A DNA stretch of 64,000 bases from Pseudomonas sp. Leaf48 (GCF_001421885.1 NZ_LMLH01000003.1:124001-188000), one strand, 5' to 3'. Counted from the first letter of the stretch, positions 42,779 to 51,893 are shown. Numbers and translations are program-made. The notes: generated by a model from the sequence alone, not told the origin.

Positions 42779-42837
42779 TTTACTGCCCATACTGATGATG
42801 GCACAGTGATCAAAACGCAAACCCGGCATGGAGCAAA
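42779..42837 (+). repeat. Second copy of the degenerate 59-bp repeat
   Basis: Partner of 41897-41955. Here the shared frame (FTAHTDDGTVIKTQTRHGAK) ends in TAG at 42839-42841, touching the TTG start at 42842. Confidence 0.6.
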
Positions 42838-42841
42838 ATAG

Positions 42842-43156
42842 TTGAAGGTAATTTTATTTCTTTGGATGTGTACCAATAGCGTTGTTCCCGGCAAGTCTGA
42901 TGACACGGGATGCCTTCCGCCAATGGTAGACCCAAAGCCTTATACATCAGTGGAAGCTTGCGTTTCTGAAGCAATCCAACGCCAAGGCGCTGCTGCATTC
43001 GCCGCCATCAACCAACCTCCCGGGCCGAAAGGCAGAATGTTGGCCGTGATGGATTTTCGGTGTGTTGAACAAGATGGAACAGCACTACCAGAGCGGCCCG
43101 AGAATACATTTCAATCCGACTGGGCCAAGAATGGCATACACCTGATTCGGTACTAA
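42842..43156 (+). CDS. Small protein of unknown function with TTG start
   Basis: The 104-residue product starts with a short hydrophobic stretch (MKVILFLWMCTNSVVPG) that may be a poor signal sequence. It then has a conserved-looking part with three Cys (CLPPMVDPKPYTSVEACVSEAI, FRCVEQDG). ATGGAGC lies upstream of the TTG. The pattern is like small periplasmic proteins found in phage-related islands. Confidence 0.5.
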   Translation: MKVILFLWMCTNSVVPGKSDDTGCLPPMVDPKPYTSVEACVSEAIQRQGAAAFAAINQPPGPKGRMLAVMDFRCVEQDGTALPERPENTFQSDWAKNGIHLIRY

Positions 43157-43403
43157 TGTGGCGGATACCCTGCTCAGTCGTCCGTATGACAGCCTACGAG
43201 ATTGCGACTCAGCCGGGAGGGATGCCATCGTGCATTTCCTGCTGACTGATGCAGAGGAAGGGATTCGAGGCCACACCGTTTCTTATAGCTGCCTCTAGGA
43301 GACGCACCTTATGAACGAGGCTAGGCAATACTGGCAATGCTTCTGATATCTGTGGCTATATAACTCACCACCACAACACACATCGAAAGAGTAAGGGCGG
43401 AGC

Positions 43404-44120
43404 ATGCGGATACCACAGGAAATCTTGGATCAAGTGCGAGATGATCCGTTAGCGGGAGCCATTGCAGCTTGTGAGTTTGTCGAATCATCACTAGAGCCTG
43501 ACTCAGCATGGCAGCCAGATGACGAGGAGCTGCTTTTCGAAATTTACGGGCTAATAAGCACTCTGCATGACGCAAAGCGAATCGAATACATTGCTAGCGA
43601 GCCAGATATCAACGCCGCATTTCCACATAGCTGTGGATATCTGTCTCGCTTTATGAACGATGTCAAAGAACAGCTTGAATCAAATCATCGAAGCCTTACA
43701 AAAAAACGCAAGTTCGAACAACTCAAGAAACATTTTTCACTTACGATCAATGATGCCTTCGGCTATGAATTCACAGACGGCGACCTTAAGCGAATTCAGC
43801 AGCTACTGAATGAATTACGAGAAATGATTTCGGCCAACACGGAGCTGGATGCGGATCATAAGCAGCGCCTTCTGAAGCGGCTTGAAGAAATGCAGAGAGA
43901 AATGCACAAAAAGATTTCCGACCTCGGCAGATTTTATTCGTTTGTAGGCGAAGCTGGCGTGATGCTCGGAAAGCTTGGAAAGGATGCCAAACCGCTTGTT
44001 GACCGAATGAGAGAGCTGGCTGGAATTGCATGGAATGCTCAAGCTCGGGCAGAAGAGCTACCAAGTGGCAGCGATCTTCCAATGCTTGGCAATGACTCTC
44101 AGCCACCTGCAATCGAGTGA
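43404..44120 (+). CDS. Coiled-coil protein of unknown function
   Basis: The 238-residue protein is largely helical. Residues about 85-165 form a charged helical bundle or coiled coil (LKRIQQLLNELREMI, LDADHKQRLLKRLEEMQREMHKK). Residues about 170-215 hold a less polar segment (FYSFVGEAGVMLGKLGKDAK, PLVDRMRELAGIAWNAQARAEELPSG) that looks like a conserved C-terminal module. A membrane-acting effector is possible. It is the last island gene, next to the right attachment repeat. Confidence 0.65.
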   Translation: MRIPQEILDQVRDDPLAGAIAACEFVESSLEPDSAWQPDDEELLFEIYGLISTLHDAKRIEYIASEPDINAAFPHSCGYLSRFMNDVKEQLESNHRSLTKKRKFEQLKKHFSLTINDAFGYEFTDGDLKRIQQLLNELREMISANTELDADHKQRLLKRLEEMQREMHKKISDLGRFYSFVGEAGVMLGKLGKDAKPLVDRMRELAGIAWNAQARAEELPSGSDLPMLGNDSQPPAIE

Positions 44121-44280
44121 CCCTGCACACTCAAACAAGCTTCACGCATCAGCTACAACCCCTCTCAGCAGTTGCCGCAGGCACAAGTAAAGCTGCTTGC
44201 GGCACATCTAAATCCTCCACGAGATAATCGTTCACATTGCCCAGTGTGAACGAAGCCTATATTTTGTGAACGTTCTGATG

Positions 44281-44398
44281 AAATCCAAGACAACAAAAAA
44301 GGGCCCACCTTTCGGTGAGCCCTTCTAGACCGCCCAGCAGAGCGGATTTTGTTTGGTAGGCGCGATTGGACTCGAACCAACGACCCCCACCATGTCAA
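44281..44398. repeat. Right attachment repeat, continuous with tRNA-Val
   Basis: The 118-bp copy holds the 3' 45 bases of the intact tRNA and its terminator (44297-44327 on the minus strand, stem GGGCTCACC/GGTGGGCCC and T run). It differs from the left copy only at 44326. Confidence 0.92.
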
Positions 44399-44430
44399 GG
44401 TGGTGCTCTAACCAACTGAGCTACGTGCCT
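44354..44430 (-). tRNA. tRNA-Val(GAC), target of the island
   Basis: The 77-nt cloverleaf begins AGGCACGTAGCTCAG and ends with encoded CCA. The anticodon stem CCACC/GGTGG encloses TTGACAT, anticodon GAC. Integration left this gene intact, because the island brought an identical 3' end. Confidence 0.96.
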
Positions 44431-44614
44431 GCTGTGAGGCGGCATTCTACGGAATTCCGGAGGGGTGTCAACACCTTTTTTCGCGCTAACCCTATGAATA
44501 TGCAAAATATTTAATTTTTCGCTTGCAACGAAGATTTTACGGGTGGCTGGCGGGCAATTTTTAACTCGGGTAGGATCATCACACTCGTAAAATATATTAA
44601 ACAGAGGCTGCAGG

Positions 44615-45898
44615 ATGGCGAACACCCCCTACCCAGAGTCCTACTACGCCGCATCGGCCAATGCTGTCCCCCCGCGCCCGGCGCTGCAGGATGATGTCGA
44701 GACTGATGTCTGTGTGATCGGTGCCGGTTACACGGGGTTGTCCTCTGCCCTGTTCCTGCTGGAAAACGGTTTCAAGGTAACCGTGCTCGAGGCCGCCAGG
44801 GTTGGTTTCGGGGCGTCGGGGCGCAATGGCGGGCAGATCGTCAACAGCTACAGCCGCGATATCGATGTGATCGAGCGCAGTGTCGGCCCCAAGCAGGCCC
44901 AGTTGCTGGGGCAGATGGCGTTCGAGGGTGGGCAGATCATTCGTGAGCGGGTCGCCCGATACAACATTCAGTGCGATCTGAAGGACGGTGGCGTGTTCGC
45001 CGCGATGACCAGCAAGCAGATGGGCCATCTGGAGTCCCAGAAGCGCCTGTGGGAGCGCTACGGCCACACCCAACTGGAGTTGATGGATCAACGCCGCATC
45101 CGCGAGGTGGTGGCCTGCGATCAGTACGTCGGCGGGATGCTCGACATGAGCGGCGGGCATATTCATCCGCTCAACCTGGCTCTGGGTGAAGCTGCGGCGG
45201 TGGAGTCCCTGGGTGGCACCATCTATGAGCAATCGCCTGCGGTGCGCATCGAGCGCGGTGCGAACCCGGTGGTGCATACGCCACAAGGCAAGGTCAGAGC
45301 GAAGTTCATCATCGTCGCGGGCAACGCTTATCTGGGCAATCTGGTGCCGGAGCTGGCCGCCAAGTCGATGCCCTGTGGCACTCAGGTGATCACCACTGAA
45401 CCTTTGGGCGAGGAGTTGGCCAGGAACCTGCTGCCTCAGGACTACTGCGTCGAGGACTGTAACTACCTGCTCGACTACTACCGCCTGAGCGGTGACAAGC
45501 GCCTGATCTTCGGAGGTGGCGTGGTGTACGGCGCGCGGGATCCGGCGAACATCGAGGCGATTATCCGGCCGAAGATGCTCAAGGCCTTCCCGCAGCTCAA
45601 GGACGTGAAGATCGATTACGCCTGGACCGGCAACTTCCTGCTGACGCTGTCGCGCCTGCCTCAGGTCGGTCGCCTGGGCGACAACATCTACTACTCCCAG
45701 GGCTGCAGCGGCCATGGCGTGACCTACACGCATCTGGCAGGCAAGGTGCTGGCCGAAGCACTGCGCGGCCAGGCCGAGCGTTTTGACGCCTTTGCCGACC
45801 TGCCCCATTACCCGTTCCCCGGCGGACAATTGCTGCGCACGCCGTTTGCGGCATTGGGTGCCTGGTATTACGGGTTGCGGGACAAGTTCGGGTACTGA
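44615..45898 (+). CDS. puuB: Gamma-glutamylputrescine oxidase-like FAD enzyme
   Basis: The 427-residue protein is a DAO-family flavoenzyme. The FAD-binding GxGxxG lies near residue 35 (VCVIGAGYTGLSSALFLLE), GFGASGRNGGQIV near 68, and the C-terminal GCSGHGVTYTHLAGKVLAEAL closes the flavin site. It best fits PuuB/PauB, which oxidises gamma-glutamylputrescine in polyamine breakdown; other amine oxidations are possible. No other puu genes are nearby. A terminator follows. Confidence 0.85.
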   Translation: MANTPYPESYYAASANAVPPRPALQDDVETDVCVIGAGYTGLSSALFLLENGFKVTVLEAARVGFGASGRNGGQIVNSYSRDIDVIERSVGPKQAQLLGQMAFEGGQIIRERVARYNIQCDLKDGGVFAAMTSKQMGHLESQKRLWERYGHTQLELMDQRRIREVVACDQYVGGMLDMSGGHIHPLNLALGEAAAVESLGGTIYEQSPAVRIERGANPVVHTPQGKVRAKFIIVAGNAYLGNLVPELAAKSMPCGTQVITTEPLGEELARNLLPQDYCVEDCNYLLDYYRLSGDKRLIFGGGVVYGARDPANIEAIIRPKMLKAFPQLKDVKIDYAWTGNFLLTLSRLPQVGRLGDNIYYSQGCSGHGVTYTHLAGKVLAEALRGQAERFDAFADLPHYPFPGGQLLRTPFAALGAWYYGLRDKFGY

Positions 45899-45908
45899 GC
45901 CGGAAAAA

Positions 45909-45938
45909 CAAAAAGGCCTGCAACGATGCAGGCCTTTT
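45909..45938. terminator. Bidirectional terminator between puuB and xdhC
   Basis: AAAAGGCCTGCA and TGCAGGCCTTTT pair around a 4-base loop, serving both convergent transcripts. Confidence 0.9.
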
Positions 45939-45956
45939 GTTTTGGAGCTTTTGATC

Positions 45957-46928
45957 TTACAGCCGATCCCGAGGGATGCCGCTACGAATCCGCAGGATGT
46001 CCGCCAGCACTGCCAGCGCAATCTCCGCCGGGGTCTTGCTGCCCAGGTTCAGCCCGATCGGCGCATGAATCCGCGCCAGCTCCGCATCCCCCAAACCGCC
46101 AATGCGCCGCAGCCGTTCGAAGCGTTTGTGCGACGTCTGGATGGACCCCATCACACCGATGTAGAACGCATCAGTGCGCACTGCTTCCATCATCGCCAGG
46201 TCATCGATACGCGGGTCATGGGTCAGCGCCACGACCGCCGTGTCGCTGTGGCAGCCACCATCGGCGATGAACACCGACGGTAACTGACGTCGAATCTCTA
46301 CGCTCTCCAGCACGACACCTTCGAGCACCTCGTCCCGTGGATCGCACAGAATCACTTCGAAGCCCAGGCCCACGGCAAACTCGGCGCAAGCCTGAGCGAC
46401 GCTGGAGTACCCGGCCAGCAGCAAGCGCTGGGCAGCCCCGACACGCACTCGAACCCGGTCGATTTCACGCTCGATGCGCACACCCTGCTCGCGATCATCG
46501 AACAGACTGCGCGCACCGCTGGCCAGATCGACTTCACGAATCAGCCGGCGCCGGCCCAACAAAGCCGACTCCAACTCCCGCAGATGCGCCTGCGCCTCGC
46601 AATCAGCCTCAAGCTTCTCCACCAGCACATCGAGCACGCCGCCACAGGGCAGACTGACCCGGGAGCGCGGATCTTCGCCTTCGCCATAACGAACGACACT
46701 GACAGCATCCTCAAATGCACCTTCGGCGACCCGCTCGAGAAAGTCTTCCTCCACGCAGCCGCCGGACAGCGAGCCGATCCACTGGCCAGCAACGTTCACC
46801 GCCAGCAACGAGCCCGGCGCGCGCGGCGCCGAGCCGTAGGTGGCAAGCACCGTACAGAGCCAGATGCGCTGGCCGGCCGTCGACCACTCCAGCGCCCGAC
46901 GCACCACCTGCAGATCGAGATGCTGCAT
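45957..46928 (-). CDS. XdhC-family maturation factor
   Basis: The 323-residue protein (start MQHLDLQVV at 46928) has the XdhC/CoxI N-domain (LATYGSAPRAPGSLLAV, SLSGGCVEEDF) and a C-terminal Rossmann domain (LLLAGYSSVAQACAEFAVGL, EVILCDPR). XdhC binds the molybdenum cofactor and inserts its sulphurated form into the partner enzyme. It is last in the molybdenum hydroxylase operon, one base from the cytochrome gene. Confidence 0.93.
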   Translation of the reverse strand: MQHLDLQVVRRALEWSTAGQRIWLCTVLATYGSAPRAPGSLLAVNVAGQWIGSLSGGCVEEDFLERVAEGAFEDAVSVVRYGEGEDPRSRVSLPCGGVLDVLVEKLEADCEAQAHLRELESALLGRRRLIREVDLASGARSLFDDREQGVRIEREIDRVRVRVGAAQRLLLAGYSSVAQACAEFAVGLGFEVILCDPRDEVLEGVVLESVEIRRQLPSVFIADGGCHSDTAVVALTHDPRIDDLAMMEAVRTDAFYIGVMGSIQTSHKRFERLRRIGGLGDAELARIHAPIGLNLGSKTPAEIALAVLADILRIRSGIPRDRL

Positions 46929-46929
46929 G

Positions 46930-48165
46930 TCAGTGCGCCTTGTGCTCGGTCGCCGGCGCTTCGGCCTGCAACTTCTGCACGTCGTTGACCGCCAGATCAC
47001 CCGGCTGACCACCCCACCCCTGACGCAGGTAATTGAGCAGATCAGTCAGTTGTTCGGCACTGAGCTTGTCGGCGAACCCAGGCATCGGCTGCATGTGCTC
47101 GAAACCGGAGAATTTCTGCTCGCCGATACCGTCTTCGATCACCCGCACCAGGTTACGCGGATCTTCCAGGCGCAACGTGGTGTTGCCACGCATGGCCACG
47201 GCGATGTGCGGTTTGCCTTCGCCACCCTCGGCGTGACAGCCGGCGCAGACGTTCAAATATTCCTGACGGCCGCGCCGGGCACTTGCGCTCAACTTGTCCA
47301 ATGGCACCTCGGTGAGCACTTTCGCCGCCGGTGGCTGGTCGCCGAGCAGGAAGGTGGCCATGGCGGCCAGATCCGGATCACTGAGGCCCTGGGTGCTGTT
47401 GTGGAACACCGGGAACATCTCGTTGAACATCGTGCCCTGGGCGCTCATGCCGTGCTTGAGGAACGAGCTCAGGTCCTGATGGTTCCAGCCGCGGGCAGCC
47501 AGGTCAGTGGCCAGCAGGCTCGGGGCCAGGTAGCCATTGAGGATACCGCCGGTCATGCGCTTGTCCTGTTGCATTGCACCAGGCAGGCCGCGCGGGGTGT
47601 GGCACTCACCACAGTGACCGAGCACGTCGACCATGTACTGGCCGCGCTTCCAGGCTTCGCTCTTGCCTTGGGCCGGCTCCAGCTTCACGTCCTTGCCGTA
47701 CATCATGTTCCAGCCCATCAGGCCCAGACGCACGTTGAACGGAAAGCTCAGGCTGGTGACCGGCGCGGCGCGCTCGATCGGCTCGACGGTTTTCAGGTAG
47801 GCATGAATGGCGTCAGAGTCTTCACGGGGCATCAGGTGATACGAGGTGTAGGGCATCGCCGGGTACAGGTTCGCGCCGTCGCGACGCTTGCCTTCGGTCA
47901 GCGCGGCAAAGAACTCTTCATCGCTGTACAGGCCGATGCCGTGCTCTTTGCTTGGCGTGATGTTGGTGCCATAGATGGTGCCGAACGGCGAGACGATCGG
48001 CAGGCCGCCTGCGTACGGAGCGCCACCCGGCGCGGTGTGGCAGGCCATGCAGTCAGCGGCGCGGGCCAGGTATTCGCCGCGCTTGACCTGATCTTCGGCG
48101 TGAGCCAGAAAAACCGGCGCAGCCAGGCCGACCGCCAGCGCAAGGCGGGTAAGTAGATGCTTCAT
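46930..48165 (-). CDS. Triheme cytochrome c subunit of the Mo hydroxylase
   Basis: The 411-residue precursor has a signal peptide (LLTRLALAVGLAAPVFLAHA) and three CxxCH heme sites: CMACH near residue 39, CGECH near 185 and CAGCH near 306, each in a class I-like domain. It should take electrons from the 2Fe-2S subunit in the periplasm and pass them to the respiratory chain. The start at 48165 was chosen because it begins the signal peptide. Confidence 0.93.
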   Translation of the reverse strand: MKHLLTRLALAVGLAAPVFLAHAEDQVKRGEYLARAADCMACHTAPGGAPYAGGLPIVSPFGTIYGTNITPSKEHGIGLYSDEEFFAALTEGKRRDGANLYPAMPYTSYHLMPREDSDAIHAYLKTVEPIERAAPVTSLSFPFNVRLGLMGWNMMYGKDVKLEPAQGKSEAWKRGQYMVDVLGHCGECHTPRGLPGAMQQDKRMTGGILNGYLAPSLLATDLAARGWNHQDLSSFLKHGMSAQGTMFNEMFPVFHNSTQGLSDPDLAAMATFLLGDQPPAAKVLTEVPLDKLSASARRGRQEYLNVCAGCHAEGGEGKPHIAVAMRGNTTLRLEDPRNLVRVIEDGIGEQKFSGFEHMQPMPGFADKLSAEQLTDLLNYLRQGWGGQPGDLAVNDVQKLQAEAPATEHKAH

Positions 48166-48167
48166 GC

Positions 48168-48707
48168 TCAACCCTCCTTGACCAGGCCGAGATCGGTCAA
48201 CACGTTGCGGGTCGCGCTGTAGTAGCGCACATACCCGGTGCAACGGCAGATGTGATGGCCGAGGCTGTCCTCGATGACTTTTTCCAGCTGGCTTTTGACG
48301 ATCGGCTGACGCTGCAGCTTTTCCACCAACACGGTCGCGGCGTTGACGAAGCCCGGTGCGCAGTAGCTGCACTGGAAGGCGAACTCATCGACGAAGCGCT
48401 GCTGGATCGGGTTCAGCTCAGTGACCTTGCCCTGCTCATCGCGGGTCGCATGACCTTCGATGGTTCGCACCTTCTTTCCTTCGAAATAATGCGCACCGGT
48501 GATGCAGGTACGCACTTCTTCGCTGGTGCCGTCCGGGTTATCGACGATCACCACACAAGCGTGGCAGATGCCCTGGCCGCAGCCCAGGCGCGAACCGGTG
48601 AGGTTCTTGTATTCGTGCAGATAGTCGATCATCGGCAGGTCATCAGGGATGTCCACCGGGCCGACGGTTTGACCATTGAGGGTCAGTTGAAGCGGACGGT
48701 TAGCCAT
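48168..48707 (-). CDS. 2Fe-2S subunit of the Mo hydroxylase
   Basis: The 179-residue protein has the N-terminal ferredoxin-like cluster site (LGCGQGICHACVVIVD) and the C-terminal four-helix cluster site (CSYCAPGFVNAATVL and HHICRCTGYVRYY), the pattern of IorA-type subunits. It has no signal peptide and is probably carried out by the Tat signal of its large partner. It overlaps the large subunit gene by 8 bases. Confidence 0.94.
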   Translation of the reverse strand: MANRPLQLTLNGQTVGPVDIPDDLPMIDYLHEYKNLTGSRLGCGQGICHACVVIVDNPDGTSEEVRTCITGAHYFEGKKVRTIEGHATRDEQGKVTELNPIQQRFVDEFAFQCSYCAPGFVNAATVLVEKLQRQPIVKSQLEKVIEDSLGHHICRCTGYVRYYSATRNVLTDLGLVKEG

Positions 48708-51531
48708 TGAGGGCCTCCTTGATGCGTGCAGAAGTGATAGGCAGGTCGCGGACACGTTTACCGATGGCATGCGCCACGGCGTTACCAATGGCACCGACCA
48801 CCGGGATCATCACCACCTCGGCGATGCCCTTGGACGGATCGCTTGGCGACAGTGGCGGCAGGATTTCTGCGGTCTGTTTCCAGACAGCCACGTGCCGCGC
48901 CATTGGCAGACGGTAACGGTTGAAGTTCCAGTCACCCTCCCCTGGCCCGCCTTCGTACAACGGCATTTCCTCCATCAGCGCATGACCGATGCCCATGGCG
49001 ATGCCGCCTTCGAGCTGGCCCTTGACCAGTTCTTCCACCAGCACCCGACCGCACTCGACCCACGAATGGTGGTTGAGCACCGACACTTCGTTCGAGCCCT
49101 TGTTGACCTTCACTTCCACCAGCGTCGCAACCGGGCTGTAGTAAGTTACCGCCGCGTTGTTCAACTGGGTCGCCGGATAGGCGATGTTCTGCCGATCGAG
49201 CAGGTGGAAACCGGCGCTGGTCATCTGCGCCTTTTTCGCCTTCGGTGCACCGTCGCCGTACTTGACGGCAAGACCGTCGAGCGGCAAACGCTCGCGCACG
49301 CCGTCGATGCTGAACTCGGCCTCGGCCCAGCTCCAGCGGTTGAAGCCGTGCACGGTGGCACCAGTCACCAGGCCACGTTCGTGGGCGCGCTTGGCCAGTA
49401 CTTCAAAGGCCAGGGGCTCCATGCCGTTGGCAGTGAGCTTGCCGTCGACCCAATGGGCATCTTCGCGACGCACCACGTAAGGGTTGGCCTGGCCGCCGAA
49501 CGGGCCCTGTCGCCAGATTTCCAGCGCCGCCGGCCACAGGCCGTGGTTGAACAGCACGCGCGCCGCTTCACGGGTGGCGTGGCTGAAGTAGTACGCGGAG
49601 TTGGTCGCCGAGGAGGCTGAGGCCACTTTGCCGACCCAGCGCGGGTTGCGCAGGAAGTTGTCCTGCTCGGCCTGACTCATGATGTAAGGGTTGCCGCTGG
49701 TAATCAGCTGCATCTCTTTCCATTCGGTTTCGCCGGTTTTCACTTCGTGCGCCGGGCTGCCGAGGAAGTCGGCCACTACCATCGCTTGGGAAGTGGACAT
49801 GCCGGTGCCGATTTCAATGCCGATGTGGCGCAGGTTGATGCGACCCTCGGCAGTGAATTCGATGCTGGCCATCGGCGCTTCGGAACCGGTGCCGAAGTCT
49901 TTCTGGCAAATGGCGAAACCAATGCCGTACCAGTTGTCGGGATCGGCTGCTTCGCGCTGCTTCTTGATCGCGGCGCGGTTTTTCCAGGTGTCGTGGACCG
50001 CCGCCTTGTCGAGAATCTCGTGCAGGCGCAAGGCACCCGCCGGGATCGCGCCCTGGGTGTTTTTCATGCCCGAACGCAAGGCGTTCTTGCGGCGCAGGTC
50101 GATAGCATCGACACCGAGACGATCGGCGATTTCGTCGACCATCATCTCGGTGGACGCCATGGACTGCAGGGTGCCGTAGCCGCGCATCGAACCGGCTTCA
50201 ACGCCGCGCGAATGGTAGGCGGTGACCTGCAAATCGTTCTGCGGCATGTAGTAGATCGACTGCGCCGCCGTGGCACCCACTGCTGCCACCGACGCGCTGT
50301 AGTTGATGCGACCGCCACCGTCGACGCTCATATCGGCGCGGAAGATCTTGAAGCTGTGGTCGGTCTTGTCCACCGCCAACTGGTAGCGGATGTCGAACGG
50401 GTGACGCTTGATCCCGCTCTGGAACTGCTCGTAGCGGTCGTTGGCCAGACGCACTGGCACACCCGCACCGTACAGCGCCGCCAGGGCTGCGTAGTAGACG
50501 AAGATGTTGTGGTCCTTGGAACCGTAGCCAACGGTGTAGCCCGGGTGCATGTTCAGGTTGGCCAGGCCGAAACGCGACGGCGCAATCATCTTCGCGGTCT
50601 CGGTCGCTGCCTCCAGTGGGCACTGGGTCGCCACCACAAAATGCAGGGTCTTGGTCGCCGGATCGTACCAGCCGTTACCGTTGTCCGGCTCCATCGCCGC
50701 AGGCTCGATCGATGGGGTCTTGTAGCGTTCGTCGAACACCAGCCAGTTGTCTGGCGGAGTGTCGATCTGCTGTTTCATGCGGTCAGCGTAGAACAGCCCG
50801 CGCTCGGTCAGGTTGCCGTGCAGGTTGGGCTGGGAGTTCCACACCGGCCGACGGTTTTTCAGCATCGGGAACAGGATCGAGTCCTTGAGGCTGGCGAACT
50901 CATCTTCGTCTGCCGAAGTCGGCCCGCCGACTCGCACGTAGCGGAAGCTGCCGTAGGGGTCGCCTTCGTAGAACGGTACTTTCTCGCCGTAGCGGATTGC
51001 CTTGTCATTGAACTTGAGCTGGGCCTTGGCCTTGCGGAAGCGCTCGAAGTCGTTCCAGATCAGGATTGCCACCGGGTGACCGATGAACATCGGCACCTTG
51101 CCGACCGGCAACAGCGGATCCGGGGCGTGCTCCTCAGGGAAGACGATACCGTCCTTGATCAGGTCGTCGGCGGTGACGATGCGGTCAGGCTGCAGCTCGG
51201 CGCCCAGCCACGACAGGTCATAGCCATCGTAGATGCGATCGGCCTTGATGGTTTTGAGCAGCATGGCGTGGCCTTGCTGCTGCGGCCAGCCCGGCATGTC
51301 CTTGGCGCGGATGTCGCGGGCAAAGACTTTGCTGCCGCAGACTTTGGACAAGGCATCGTTACGGGCACGCGCCTTTCCGTTATTGCCAAGCCACTGCTCG
51401 GACGGCACGGTCACGCTGTTTTCCATCAAGGCGGCCAGCGCCTGGCTGCTCAATGGCGTGAGCGTCACGCTCACACCCGCTACCAGCCCGCCCTGAAGGA
51501 ACGAGCGCCGGGATATATCACGGTTGGACAT
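48700..51531 (-). CDS. Molybdopterin-binding large subunit, isoquinoline oxidoreductase-like
   Basis: The 943-residue protein has a twin-Arg signal (SRRSFLQGGLVAGVSVTL), so the enzyme works in the periplasm. It belongs to the xanthine oxidase superfamily in the IorB-like group (MRGYGTLQSMASTEMMVDEI, GIGHALMEEMPLYEGG). These enzymes oxidise aldehydes or N-heterocycles with water as oxygen source. It is first in a four-gene operon with 2Fe-2S subunit, cytochrome and XdhC. Substrate cannot be read from sequence. Confidence 0.92.
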   Translation of the reverse strand: MSNRDISRRSFLQGGLVAGVSVTLTPLSSQALAALMENSVTVPSEQWLGNNGKARARNDALSKVCGSKVFARDIRAKDMPGWPQQQGHAMLLKTIKADRIYDGYDLSWLGAELQPDRIVTADDLIKDGIVFPEEHAPDPLLPVGKVPMFIGHPVAILIWNDFERFRKAKAQLKFNDKAIRYGEKVPFYEGDPYGSFRYVRVGGPTSADEDEFASLKDSILFPMLKNRRPVWNSQPNLHGNLTERGLFYADRMKQQIDTPPDNWLVFDERYKTPSIEPAAMEPDNGNGWYDPATKTLHFVVATQCPLEAATETAKMIAPSRFGLANLNMHPGYTVGYGSKDHNIFVYYAALAALYGAGVPVRLANDRYEQFQSGIKRHPFDIRYQLAVDKTDHSFKIFRADMSVDGGGRINYSASVAAVGATAAQSIYYMPQNDLQVTAYHSRGVEAGSMRGYGTLQSMASTEMMVDEIADRLGVDAIDLRRKNALRSGMKNTQGAIPAGALRLHEILDKAAVHDTWKNRAAIKKQREAADPDNWYGIGFAICQKDFGTGSEAPMASIEFTAEGRINLRHIGIEIGTGMSTSQAMVVADFLGSPAHEVKTGETEWKEMQLITSGNPYIMSQAEQDNFLRNPRWVGKVASASSATNSAYYFSHATREAARVLFNHGLWPAALEIWRQGPFGGQANPYVVRREDAHWVDGKLTANGMEPLAFEVLAKRAHERGLVTGATVHGFNRWSWAEAEFSIDGVRERLPLDGLAVKYGDGAPKAKKAQMTSAGFHLLDRQNIAYPATQLNNAAVTYYSPVATLVEVKVNKGSNEVSVLNHHSWVECGRVLVEELVKGQLEGGIAMGIGHALMEEMPLYEGGPGEGDWNFNRYRLPMARHVAVWKQTAEILPPLSPSDPSKGIAEVVMIPVVGAIGNAVAHAIGKRVRDLPITSARIKEALNG

Positions 51532-51893
51532 GGATCATCCTCTGGACGGTTATGGGGTCCGCCCTTCTGGTTATGTACTGGAAATCACGAGTCTTGCAGA
51601 AGCCCCACCTGACGACGCGGAGGGCTGTAATGAAGTGCAAAGCTGACTGACAGGTTAAGTTTATAGGCTTATGCGCTCGCAGCAAACATCCCGGCACAAA
51701 AAACTGACCAAAGAATCAAAAAAACTGCGACGGCCTGACGCAGGGCTGTGGGCATCGGGAAACCGTAGCCAACGCCACCAGATAGCCAGTCGACGCGATC
51801 AAAAGCCCGACAGGCTTTATCCGACACCAAGGCATTCAGAAAGGATTAAGAGGAAGAATAGGAGAGACGCGAAGGAAATCCAGATTTCAGAAA
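51532..51893. other. Intergenic region upstream of the Mo hydroxylase operon
   Basis: No gene is evident here. The right part holds A-rich sequence before the tRNA terminator, and the left part must hold the minus-strand promoter of the molybdenum enzyme operon, which I cannot place with confidence. Confidence 0.35.

Larger units (their letters stand above)
35239..44398. mobile_element. Integrative genomic island at tRNA-Val(GAC)
   Basis: Two 118-bp direct repeats with one mismatch bound the element. Each contains 45 bases of the tRNA-Val 3' part and the tRNA terminator; the right copy is continuous with the intact tRNA. The integrase lies 78 bp inside the left, tRNA-distal, repeat. Cargo genes are AT-richer than the flanks and include nucleases, a serine recombinase and unknown membrane proteins. 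No transfer or phage structural genes are present, so it is a satellite-like or defence-like island. Confidence 0.9.

Noticed and set aside
49747-51612. Long open frame of 621 codons opposite the Mo hydroxylase subunit
   Set aside because: Shadow frame; the real gene on the minus strand has a Tat signal and family motifs.
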